From Ornithinimicrobium pratense (GTDB lineage Bacteria; Actinomycetota; Actinomycetes; Actinomycetales; Dermatophilaceae): a DNA stretch of 64,000 nt. The stretch covers positions 1 to 64,000 of the forward strand of contig NZ_CP044427.1 in NCBI RefSeq assembly GCF_008843165.1, given 5' to 3'. This document shows positions 37,820-46,489 of this stretch, one piece after another. Under the pieces are notes generated by a model. The model was given only the letters and a program-made list of their open reading frames with translations, ran no database searches and was not told the origin of the DNA. Each line of letters opens with the position of its first letter. The stretch's first letter is position 1. The translations under genes and the position numbers were made by a program.

Positions 37820-39787
37820 TCAGATCGCCCTTACCTCTGTCGCGGGTGACACCTCGCGGAAGATCTGCTCGACGTTGATGCGAGCGGCGTCGTTGGCGAA
37901 GCCCGCGTCCAGAAACACTGCGCGTAGAGGGTGCCGCCGCGCGATCGCCTTCACAACACCATCGGTGACCTCGCCGGCAAAGCACGCGATCAGGGCACCG
38001 TTAGCTACGGACAGAATCCGTCGGGCTTCGATCACTTCAACCTTGATCGGCTCGGCAAGGTCAAGCCCCCAGTCGAGAAGCACCTGGAAGAGCAGGTCGT
38101 CGTCGGTACGATCAGGCTTCACGCTGTCAATCATCCCGGTGAGCTTTCCCTGGCCGAGCGCGTCGGCGGTTGTGCTGGTGTCGGCCATGTTCGTGGTGTC
38201 CACTCTAAACATCCGGAAGCCCGCGTCAGTCGCGCTGGCAGTGCCGATGGCGTCGCCGACGCGACGCAATCGATCACGCGCGATCCCTGAGATCGTTTCG
38301 TAGGCGTGTGTCTCCGCGACGCTCTTCTCGGGGACCGGTTCGGCAACCTGCACGAGGATGAAGCGCCGCTGGCTCTCCGTCGCCACGTTGAGGTCGAGCA
38401 CTGCGTGCCCTGTGGATGCCGAACCCGCGAAGAAGTCAACCACGATGTCATGGGGTTCGGTGAGGTACTCGATGATCCGACGAAGGTCCTTCCAGTTCTT
38501 CGGGTTGTCAAAGACTTTGGCACCCATGAGCTTCATGAAGTCCACGGCTGCGCTCTGCGCGTAGCTGTAGTGGACGGAACCCATCACCAGCCCTTCCGAC
38601 TCGAACAAGTAGCGAATGAGGCGCGGAAGCGTTGTCTCGTCAGGGCCAAACACCACGTGCCCGTTGGCAACCATTTCGTCGAAGCGCTGCTTCGTGGAGA
38701 AGACCCACCCGCGCGGCGGGACTTTGCAGAGATTCCCGGTCGCCGGGTGTAGGATGTCAAAGCGAGGGCCCCCGCCTCCTGGCCAGGAAATGTCGCCGTC
38801 GTCCCGGTACGGTCCCCGCGGTCCGACCTTCGAGAAGCGCCCCAACTTGCGACGCTCATCGTCCTTGGGGAAGGACGAGGTCCACTTCCGCCACTCCGCT
38901 TGCGTTGCCTCCCAGTCGTCAGCATTGCGCGCGGTCGCGTCAGCGATGAACTCGCGCGCTTCGACGATCCCGCTCTGGGGCTCCCTCAGCCGCGTGCCGC
39001 GTTCGGTGAGAATGGATTTGTTGCGTGCATATACAATCATGTACTCGTGACCGACAGAAAAGAACCTGGCGTCGTTCTTGCGGTTACGGTCCCATACGAG
39101 GACGGCGAGCTTGTTCGAGGCCCCGAACACCTCGTCGAGTAGAAGCTCCAGCGCGGAGAACTCGGCGTCGTCGATGCTCACGACGATGTACCCGTCTGGG
39201 GTGAGTAGCGACTTCGCAAGCTTCAGTCGGGGATAGATCATGTCGAGCCAGTCGGAGTGGAAACGCCCGTTGGAGTCGGGGTTCGAGCGGAGCCGTTCAC
39301 CTGCGTTGTTGACCTGTCCCGAGCGCAGGAGGTGCTCGTCCGCCCCTTCGGAATAGTCGTCTGGATAGACGAACTCGTCGTTGCCGGTGTTGTACGGCGG
39401 GTCGATGTAGATCAGCTTGACCTTGCCGAGGTACGACTCTTGAAGCAGCTTGAGGGCGTCGAGGTTGTCGCCTTCGATGAACAGGTTCTTCGTCGTGTCG
39501 AAGTTGACCGAGTCCTCCCGCACCGGACGCAGGGTCTTGGCGATGGGCGCATTGGCGGCGAATGCGGCGGCGCGCTTGCCTGGCCAGTCGAGCTGGTAGC
39601 GCTCCTGCGGCCCCTCGACGACGTGATCGGTGAGTTCCTGACGGAGCGCGTCGAAGTCGACCGCGCGGACCGGGTTGCCGTCGGCGTCGACGGTCTCGGT
39701 CACGACCGTGGGGAACAACCCCTTGATGGCGTCGATGTTGCGCTGGGTCAGGTCCGGCGAGTGCATCTTGAGCTTGTCCACGGTCAT
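37820..39787 (-). CDS. mod: type III DNA methyltransferase Mod, copy 2
   Basis: A 655-residue beta-class adenine methyltransferase. The start at 39787 (MTVDKLKMHSPDL) overlaps the DUF4391 stop by 4 bp. IDPPYNTGNDEFVYPDD lies near 128-144, the target-recognition region at about 210-380, and VDFFAGSASTGHAVLD near 430. The N- and C-terminal parts are clearly homologous to copy 1, while the region after DPPY has different sequence, so the two probably methylate different sites. The reading frame is intact. It would pair with the downstream Res if that accepts both Mods. Confidence 0.92.
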   Translation of the reverse strand: MTVDKLKMHSPDLTQRNIDAIKGLFPTVVTETVDADGNPVRAVDFDALRQELTDHVVEGPQERYQLDWPGKRAAAFAANAPIAKTLRPVREDSVNFDTTKNLFIEGDNLDALKLLQESYLGKVKLIYIDPPYNTGNDEFVYPDDYSEGADEHLLRSGQVNNAGERLRSNPDSNGRFHSDWLDMIYPRLKLAKSLLTPDGYIVVSIDDAEFSALELLLDEVFGASNKLAVLVWDRNRKNDARFFSVGHEYMIVYARNKSILTERGTRLREPQSGIVEAREFIADATARNADDWEATQAEWRKWTSSFPKDDERRKLGRFSKVGPRGPYRDDGDISWPGGGGPRFDILHPATGNLCKVPPRGWVFSTKQRFDEMVANGHVVFGPDETTLPRLIRYLFESEGLVMGSVHYSYAQSAAVDFMKLMGAKVFDNPKNWKDLRRIIEYLTEPHDIVVDFFAGSASTGHAVLDLNVATESQRRFILVQVAEPVPEKSVAETHAYETISGIARDRLRRVGDAIGTASATDAGFRMFRVDTTNMADTSTTADALGQGKLTGMIDSVKPDRTDDDLLFQVLLDWGLDLAEPIKVEVIEARRILSVANGALIACFAGEVTDGVVKAIARRHPLRAVFLDAGFANDAARINVEQIFREVSPATEVRAI

Positions 39788-40467
39788 TCCTTGTTGCTCG
39801 GTACGGGGTCGGTCAGCTCGGTGAGCACTGCGGTGCATTCGTGGATCTGCCTGCGGAGTGCGATCTTGCGGTTGAGCTGTGGTTCGGCGCGCAGCGTCTT
39901 CTCGAACGCGGCGATCTTGCGGGTGAGTTCGCGGATACGTCCAAACCGGTCGAGGGCCTCCGAGAGTTCTTCGCCCGGTCTGAGGGGGTGGGGGAGCAGA
40001 CGACCCACCAGTTGGCTGTAGAGGCCGTTCATGTCGAGGGCGGCCGGCAGTGGGACCCGTGGTTGGGCGCTTTCAATCCAGCCGGTGTGGAAGTAGTCGG
40101 TGGCCTTGGCCTTGCCTCCCGCCCGCTTGTGGGTGGCGGCCATTGCCTGCCCGATCCACAGGCCGTCCTCGCGCCGCAGCTCGAAGATGATCTGGCTGGG
40201 AATGGCCTTGTCGATGGAGGCAAGCACGGAGTTGTTGAGGCTGGAGCCCTTGAGGTCAACGACGAAAACCTGGATCTCTGTGATGGACTCGCCGGGCGCC
40301 AGACGGAGTGACTCCTCGCCGAGTTTGTAGGCCCAGCGGACCCGCCGAACCTCGTTGACGAACCGCTGCTTGAGCGCAGTACCCGCACTGGCCTCGGCGT
40401 ATAGGCGCTCTTTCGGAATGACTTGATTCACCTTCGCGGTCTCGGGCCAACGGATGAGGTCAGTCAC
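39784..40467 (-). CDS. DUF4391 domain protein
   Basis: A 227-residue protein. GTG at 40467 is preferred because it overlaps the helicase stop by 8 bp; an earlier Met at 40494 adds 9 residues. Characteristic stretches are LIRWPETAKVNQVIPKERLY, FVVDLKGSSLNNSVLASIDKAIPSQIIFEL and the Arg/Lys-rich helical end. DUF4391 proteins of unknown function typically accompany SNF2-like helicases and type III mod/res genes, as here. A C-terminal remnant of a second copy lies at 37397-37530. Confidence 0.82.
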   Translation of the reverse strand: MTDLIRWPETAKVNQVIPKERLYAEASAGTALKQRFVNEVRRVRWAYKLGEESLRLAPGESITEIQVFVVDLKGSSLNNSVLASIDKAIPSQIIFELRREDGLWIGQAMAATHKRAGGKAKATDYFHTGWIESAQPRVPLPAALDMNGLYSQLVGRLLPHPLRPGEELSEALDRFGRIRELTRKIAAFEKTLRAEPQLNRKIALRRQIHECTAVLTELTDPVPSNKE

Positions 40468-43400
40468 CGGTCGCCTCGGGTTCGACGATGGCAAGGAAGG
40501 CGATTAGCTCGAAGTCATCCAGTCCCTCGAAAGTCTGTTGCAGGGCAGTGGTTTTGGCGCCTGAAAAGAGGCTGTCGATGTCGCGTTGCTCTGTGACCTC
40601 GATGAGGGAGTTGATGGCCTCGGTGAGAAGGTTGGAGTAGACGCCCATCTCGGCGCCTTCGCTTGTGTGCTGGTTGAAGGCGTGATACGCAGCGGGGATT
40701 GGCTCAGACGCGCTTTGGCAACTCGCCCGGATCAGGTCGAGGAGCTGTTTGACCTCGGTGTGGTCGGTGATGACCTTGCCGTCGTTATCGAGGTAGATCA
40801 GGTAGTGCGGGTGAAGGCGGTTGTGGCGGTTGATTTTCGTCCGTTCATCAACACTGCGCAGAGCGAAGATCACTCCGGGGCACAGACCACGCTCGGGGTC
40901 GGCGGGGACGGCTGCGTGGAGGCCCTTGGGCGAAGAGGCGAGGTCGCCGTATTGCTCCAAGTACTTGAGCAGATCCATGCGGAAGTCGTTGAGCCCGAGG
41001 TCGGTGATGGAGACGCCGGTGCGCACATCCTCCAACTCGATCACCTCGTCCTGCAGCCGGCGGAGCTGCTCCTTGCGGAACTTGGTGTCGTTCGACTCTT
41101 GGGTGAGGAGGTTGTCGTCGGCGGTGGCCGCGAGGTCGGCGATGACCATGCGGTTCTCGACGCGCTCCTTGAGGTTGATGTATTCGTCGAGGCTGATATC
41201 GGGCCAGAAGTTCACCATCTGGATCAGGGAGTTCTTCGATCCGATGCGGTCGACGCGGCCGAAGCGCTGGATGATGCGTACGGGGTTCCAGTGGATGTCG
41301 TAGTTGACGACGTAGTCGCAATCCTGGAGGTTCTGGCCTTCGGAGATGCAGTCGGTGCCGATCAGCAGGTCGATCTCGCCGGGCTCATCAGGGAACACGA
41401 CCGCCTTGTCCTTCGAACCGGGCGAGAAGAACGTCAACAACTTCTGGAAGTCGAAGCCGTCGCCCAGGGTCGTCTTGGGGCGAGTGGCGCCAGTGACCAG
41501 GCCGAGCTCCATGCCGGTGCTGGCGTGGAGGGTCTGCTTCAGGTTGGTGTAGAGGTATCGGGCGGTGTCAGCGAAGGCCGAGAAGAGCAGCACCTTGTTG
41601 TTGTCGCTGTTGAGCGGGCTCGAGACCTTGTCCCTGATGACTTGTTGGAGCCGTTGGAGCTTTCGGTCGTGCTCCGGGGTGATGAGGTCCATCGCCTCGA
41701 CGAGCTCGCGGATGGTCTCCCGGTCGTGCCACAGGTCGTTGCGCCACGAGAGGGTGTCCATGTCGTCGAGGTCGATCTGATACTTCCTGCCGACCGATGG
41801 TGCCGCCGGGACCTCGAAGTCGTCGTCATCGGCCTCGATCTCGCCGAAGGCCGCGCCGATGTCAGCGATCTGACCGTCTTTGTCGTCGAGGTCGCGCAAC
41901 GCGTGGTCGATAGCGGCTTCAACCTTGCGTAGCGTGATCCGGAACGCCTCGACCGAGCTCTCCAGCCGCTTGAGCAGGTTGACCGTCATCAGGGTCTTGA
42001 GACCCTGCTCCCGGCCGGCCATGCCGAGGTTGCCGCGGGCGGTGCCGCCCTGGACGGCGTACATGTCGACGTACTTCTGCATCTTGCTGGGGAAGACGTA
42101 GGACAGCGGGGTGTAGACGGCAAGGTTGAGTACCTGGAGCTGCTCGAAGATCTCGTTGAATGCGGGCGCCTGCGGCAGGTCAGTGAGCGGCTCGCGGATC
42201 GACTCCGGCTGGAGTCGGCTGGGGAAGGCACCGATATCGGCGGTGTCATAGAACGACTGAATGTGCTTGCGTGAACGTGCGATGGTGACCGCGTCGAGCA
42301 GCTCAAAGAAGTCGAAGTCGAGCATGCGGAGAATCGCCTCGGTGGTGCGCTCCTCGGCGGGGAGCTCGGACCACTCCTTGAAGACGGCTTGTGCTTCGCG
42401 GAAGGCCTGCTCGACCGACTTGTTGATGTCGAGCTTTGCGGATAGCTGCTCGGACTCGCCTTCGTAGGCAAGCTGTAGCTGGTTTTTGAGATCGTTGAAG
42501 CGGTTGTTGACGGGGTGGCCGACAGCATGAGGACCTTCGTCTTCACGCCACTCTGGATGACCTTGTGCATAAGCCGCTGGTAGCGGCTCTCCTTTTCCTC
42601 GGCATAGTCGGCGTTGCGGAAGTTATGGGACTCGTCGATCACGACGAGGTTGAAGTTGCCCCAATTCACCTTGCTCAGGTCGAGCTGGCCAGAGTAGCCC
42701 TTGTGGCGGGAAAGGTCGGTGTGGGCGAGGACGTGGTAACTGAAGCGATCGGCCGAGAAGGGGTTCGTGACGTAGGGGCTGTTGTAGGTCGTCCAGTTGT
42801 CTTCGAGCTTCTTCGGCGCGAGCACTAGGACCGACTTGTTGCGGCTCTCGTAATACTTGACGACAGCCAGCGCCGTGAAAGTCTTCCCGAGGCCGACGCT
42901 GTCGGCCAAGATGCAGCCGTTGTAGGTCTCGAGCTTGTTGATGATGCCCACGGCGGCGTCACGCTGGAAGTTGTAGAGCTTCTTCCAGATCTCCGAGTCG
43001 CGCCACCCGGTCAGGTCGTCGGGGAGCACGTCCTCGCTGATGTCTTCGAGGAACTCCGAGAAGAGGTTGTAGAGGATCAGGAAGTAGATCCGCTCAGGGC
43101 TGTTCTCGGCGTACACGCTTGCAATGTGCTCGTGGACGAGCTTGGTGACGTCCTCGACCTTCTGGGGACTCGACCAGATCTGGTCGAAGGTCTGGAGGTA
43201 GGCCGAGGTCAGCGGGGCCTCGTCGATCTTGTTGACGAGGTTGGAGACCGCGTCTCCTCGCTCGTAGCCGAGATCGGCGGACGTGAAGCCTTGGAGTGGC
43301 ATGTAGGCCGTGTGTTCGTCCACCACCGCAAATTGCTGCATCGGAGCGCCGGTGTTGTTGGACTTGAACGTGGCCTTGCGCTTGATCCAGTCCGCGCACT

Positions 43401-43725
43401 CCCGGGCGATCGCGCGCTGGGTGAGCCTATTGCGCAGCCGGATCTCGAACTCTGAGCCGTACAGACTGGACTCCCGCTTGGTCTGCGGGATGTAGAACTC
43501 TCGGCGCTCCTTCTTCACCTTGTCCGTGGCCTGGCTGGCGACGAACGTCGGAGCAGTGAAGATGAACTCCAGTTCCCGGACGCCTTCCAGCTCCTTGCGC
43601 AGTGCCTCGAAAGCGTAGATCGAGAAGGTCGAGGCGGCGATGCGGAGCTTGGAGCCGCGCGTGAGGGTGACCCTGATGTCGTCGCCGAGTAGGCGGTTGA
43701 GGTTGTCGATGACCTCCATCAGCAC
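40460..43725 (-). pseudogene. SNF2-type helicase with N-terminal PLD-like region, frameshifted
   Basis: One gene of about 1088 codons split by a single-base loss. The N-terminal 140 residues (LLGDDIRVTLTRGSKLRIAA) resemble a phospholipase-D-like domain. The helicase half has ILADSVGLGKTFTAL, VVIDESHNFRN and VLMLSATP. Directly after SATP the frame breaks at 42511-42515 (C4 on the coding strand); adding one base restores VNNRFNDLKNQLQLAYEGE and joins the second half. That half holds TDCISEGQNLQDCDYV and QRFGRVDRIGSKN. Mutation or sequencing error are both possible. It overlaps the HTH gene upstream and DUF4391 downstream. Confidence 0.88.
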
Positions 43726-43934
43726 ATCCCCCTCTTCGGGGCCTTCGCGGTCTCGTCGGCGCCGTCGCTACGTACCCAGTCGTCGACCTCGGTGACCCTG
43801 AACTTCCACAGGCGACCGACACGCTGGGCCGACATGCCCTTCTTCGCGATCCAGGTGTAGAGGCTGTCCTTCGTTACCCCGGGATGCTCGGCGATCACGT
43901 CAGCAGACACCAAGGGTTCGGACACGCGTCTCAC
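43719..43934 (-). CDS. excisionase-like helix-turn-helix protein, first gene of the R-M operon
   Basis: A 71-residue protein with a MerR/AlpA-type fold: SADVIAEHPGVTKDSLYTWIAKKG then RVGRLWKFRVTEVDDWV. GTG at 43934 is the only start before stops. It overlaps the helicase gene by 7 bp, so it is made with the R-M proteins. It probably regulates the operon; a recombination role is less likely because no integrase is adjacent. Confidence 0.8.
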   Translation of the reverse strand: MRRVSEPLVSADVIAEHPGVTKDSLYTWIAKKGMSAQRVGRLWKFRVTEVDDWVRSDGADETAKAPKRGMC

Positions 43935-44021
43935 GTTAACCGCTTTTCACAGATGACGGTGTAGGGGGCTGGCGCGTCGCTGTCGTGGTGAGGGTCGAGG
44001 TCTTCCCATGATGGAAGTTTT

Positions 44022-44968
44022 CACACCGCCGACCTGGAAGACCTCGATGTGCCTGACGCTACCCTCACCCGCCCTGACGACCTTCACCGGCCTGGACGAG
44101 CTCGGCCTAGGTCACCGGCCAACGGTTCAAGCCCGACCGTGCCGTCCTATCCTGCCGGGTCGTCGAGCCGGATGTCTGGCGCCGGCGGTGCGGCTGCCAG
44201 GGCGTCCCTCGGGACACGGTGACCCGGGAGCTGGCGCACGAGCCGTTCGGGTGGCGCCCCACGACGCTACTGGTCACCGTCCGCCGCTACCGGTGAACGG
44301 AGTGCTCGCACGTGTGGCGCCTGGACACCACCGCAGCCGCCGAACCGCGGGCCAAGATCTCCCGCGCCGGCCTGTGGTGGGGCCTGGTCGGGATCGTCTG
44401 CCAGCACCTGTCGAGGGCGCGCGTCGCCGAAGGCCTGGGCGTGGCGTGGAACACCGCCAGCGAACGCGGTCCTGGCCGCAGGCCAGCGCCTGCCTATCGA
44501 CGCCCCGGCCCGCCTCGACGGTGTCCGCGTGGTCGGCGTCGTTGAGCACGTGTGACGGCACACCCACCGCGGTGGCAAGTACGTCACCGTCATCAAGGAC
44601 CTCCCCCCGTCCGTGACGGCACCGGGCCCTCGCGGTTGCTGGACATGGTCGAGGGCCGCTCCAAGAAGGCGTTCAAGGACTGGCTGGCCGACCGCGACCA
44701 AGCCTGGCGCGAGGGGGTGCAGGTCGTGGGCGATGGACGGGTTCTCCGGGTTCAAGACCGCCACCTCCGAAGAACTCTCGGACGCGGTCACCGTGCTCAA
44801 CTCCATCCATGTCGTCCCCCTGGTCGGGACGCCCTGGATAAGGGTTGCGTCGTGTCCAGCCGGCCACCCGCGGGCACGGTGCCACCACGACCCGCTGTAC
44901 AGCCCGCCGCACCCTGCACACCGGGTGTGACTTGCTCACCGACAAGCAGCAGCACCGGTTGGACAGGC
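44022..44968 (+). pseudogene. ISL3-family transposase remnant
   Basis: Reading across several frames recovers an ISL3 transposase: N-terminal zinc-finger region RCRVVEPDVWRRRCGC, AHEPFGWRPTTLLVTVRRYRC, CSHVWRLDTTAAAEPRAKIS, GKYVTVIKDL, the DDE-domain MVEGRSKKAFKDWLADR, FSGFKTATSEEL and TDKQQHRLDR. At least five frameshifts or stops interrupt it, and the C-terminus is cut off at about 44968. It cannot make active transposase. Confidence 0.85.
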
Positions 44969-45333
44969 GGGTGTCCTGGTTCACCCTGGAGTCCCTCACG
45001 GCCGCGATCGGGCGCGCGGCGGTCGACGGGACGGTCAGCAAGGTCTGGCCAGGATCACCCGGGCCGAGCCGATCGTCGTTTGATGACATCGGCATGCTGC
45101 CCTTCGGGCAGGCCGCCGCCGAGGCGTTGTACCGACTTGTCGATGCAACCTACGAGCGCCGCTCCCCGGCGGTCACCAGCAACATCGACCCCTCCGGGTG
45201 CGACACGGTCATGCCCAAGACCCTGGCCACCGCCGCAGTCGACCGGTTCCTGCACCACGCCCACGTCCTCATCACCGAGGGCACCTCACTACGCCTGGCC
45301 GAGGCCACCACCGGACGCGGGGGTGATCCCCTT
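44969..45333 (+). pseudogene. IS21-family IstB helper ATPase fragment
   Basis: The C-terminal part of IstB begins abruptly at SWFTLESLTAAIGRA. It continues through ITRAEPIVV and DDIGMLPFGQ (Walker B) to SNIDPSGCDTVMPKTLATAAVDRFLHHAHVLITEG. Two small compensating frameshifts lie near 45040 and 45080. The Walker A half is missing. It is joined to the ISL3 remnant without a gap. Confidence 0.82.
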
Positions 45334-45687
45334 AACCTGACCGCTCGAGGGACATCAGCTGACCGCGGACAGGGAGATGAACGGTCCGCCAGCGGGGAGA
45401 TCTACTGTCCGCCTACCGGGAAGTACCACTGTCCCTTGACACTGTCGCATACCTCGGGCGTTGGGCCCACCTTGGACGCCGCATCGGCGGCACTCCACAG
45501 ACGGGCAAGATGGCGCCGAGCCATCGTCGCTCCCAGGGCGGTGATGATGGCCCCCTGCTTCGTCACCTACGCACGTCGAACCGTACCCCAGAAAAGTACT
45601 GCAGTGGGGTACGCAATCGGCGCGATTGAGTGCTGTGCAACGCCCTGAACTGCGGGGATATGGGTCCTCGCGTACCCCACCCGTGGA
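45334..45687. other. IS21 end-like sequence and right flank of the island
   Basis: No gene seen. 45350-45450 contains short repeated motifs such as GGACAGGGAGAT and CTGTCCGCC that look like the end region of an IS21 element. A copy of CGTACCCCAGAAAAGTACTGCA at 45582-45603 matches 14989-15010 at 20 of 22 positions. GTGGGGTAC (45604-45612) and GTACCCCAC (45672-45680) form an inverted pair beside the attachment core. Confidence 0.6.
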
Positions 45688-45790
45688 CTTTGCAAGCAGG
45701 GGGTCAAGGGTTCCAGTCCTCTCACCCCAGGCCAGAGACTGTTCCCGCCACGGGGGCCTCTTTCGTGCCCGTACTCAGGAAAGTGCGGAG
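45688..45790 (+). other. attR: decayed tRNA-Ala 3' half and terminator
   Basis: CTTTGCAAGCAGGGGGT at 45688-45704 is identical to tRNA-Ala 14897-14913. The next 25 bp resemble a T-arm but the loop reads TTCCAGT instead of TTCGAGT. GCCTCTTTCGTGCCCGTAC and AGGAAAGTGCGG then follow as in 14975-15006, with the terminator stem broken. This is the original 3' end displaced by the island and no longer under selection. Confidence 0.8.
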
Positions 45791-45859
45791 CGGCTGACGC
45801 CTCGCGCGTGGCCGCTCGACATCGCGGGCACCCTGGTCGCGGAGCCGGACCGGACGGGG

Positions 45860-46489
45860 CTAGCTGACGAAGCCGGACTCGAAGGCGGCCACCACCGCCT
45901 GCGTGCGATCACGCACCCCCAGCTTCGTGAGCAGCGACCGGACATGCGTCTTGACCGTCTCGTGCCCCAGATACAGTTCGCCGGCGATCTCAGCATTCGA
46001 CAGCCCACGGGCGAGCAGGGCCAGCACCTCAGCCTCCCGCCCGGACAGCTGCGGCAGTTGGCGGGTGGGCTCGGTGCGGGCCGTGCGGACCAGGTCGCGG
46101 ATGGCCTCGGGAAACAGCAGCCCGTCGGCAGCGGCCACCGTGCGCACCGCGTGCACCAGCTGGTCGGCGCCGGCCCGTTTCAGCAGGAACCCGTGCGCAC
46201 CAGCCTCCAGCGCCTCCAGCACGTAGGAGTCGTGCTCGAACGTGGTCACGACCAGCATCCGCGGCGCCGGATCGAGTCGCAGCAGCCGTCGGGTGGCCTC
46301 GATCCCGTCCACCCTGGGCATCCGGACGTCCATCAGGACCAGGTCCGGGGTCAGCTGCCGGCTCCGCGTCAGCGCCTCCGCGCCGTCGGCAGCCTGCCCG
46401 ACCACCTCCATATCGGGCTCGGCCCCCAGGATCGCCGCGAAGCCGGACCGCACCATCGCGTCGTCGTCCACGACCAGGACTCGGATCAT
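45860..46489 (-). CDS. NarL/LuxR-family response regulator
   Basis: A 209-residue two-component regulator. The start MIRVLVVDDDAMVRSGF at 46489 overlaps the kinase stop by 4 bp. The receiver has acidic DDD, phospho-acceptor Asp in LVLMDVRMPRVDG near 54 and Lys in FLLKRAG near 104. The C-terminal LuxR helix-turn-helix is LSGREAEVLALLARGLSNAE near 145-164. It is the first complete gene outside the island on this side. Confidence 0.95.
   Translation of the reverse strand: MIRVLVVDDDAMVRSGFAAILGAEPDMEVVGQAADGAEALTRSRQLTPDLVLMDVRMPRVDGIEATRRLLRLDPAPRMLVVTTFEHDSYVLEALEAGAHGFLLKRAGADQLVHAVRTVAAADGLLFPEAIRDLVRTARTEPTRQLPQLSGREAEVLALLARGLSNAEIAGELYLGHETVKTHVRSLLTKLGVRDRTQAVVAAFESGFVS

Larger units (their letters stand above)
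14897..45704. mobile_element. composite genomic island integrated in tRNA-Ala
   Basis: The interval is bounded by a 17 bp direct repeat from tRNA-Ala inside a longer imperfect repeat (about 100 bp) of the tRNA 3' half plus terminator. It carries one intact and one broken tyrosine integrase, an excisionase, a MobF relaxase, toxin-antitoxin and several anti-phage modules, and IS debris. GC is visibly lower in parts (about 18.5-20.5 kb, 26.6-31.4 kb). The integrase is 6 kb from attL, not adjacent, which together with the second integrase fragment points to successive insertions. No type IV secretion genes are seen, so it is at most mobilizable. Confidence 0.82.

Noticed and set aside
32397..43934. 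DISARM or BREX system
   Set aside because: DISARM needs DrmA/DrmB (DUF1998) and BREX needs PglZ and BrxC/L; none is present. Mod and Res fit type III R-M.
43719..43934. HTH protein as excisionase of the island
   Set aside because: It overlaps the helicase gene and is 22 kb from the integrase; the gene at 21922-22170 is coupled to int and fits better.
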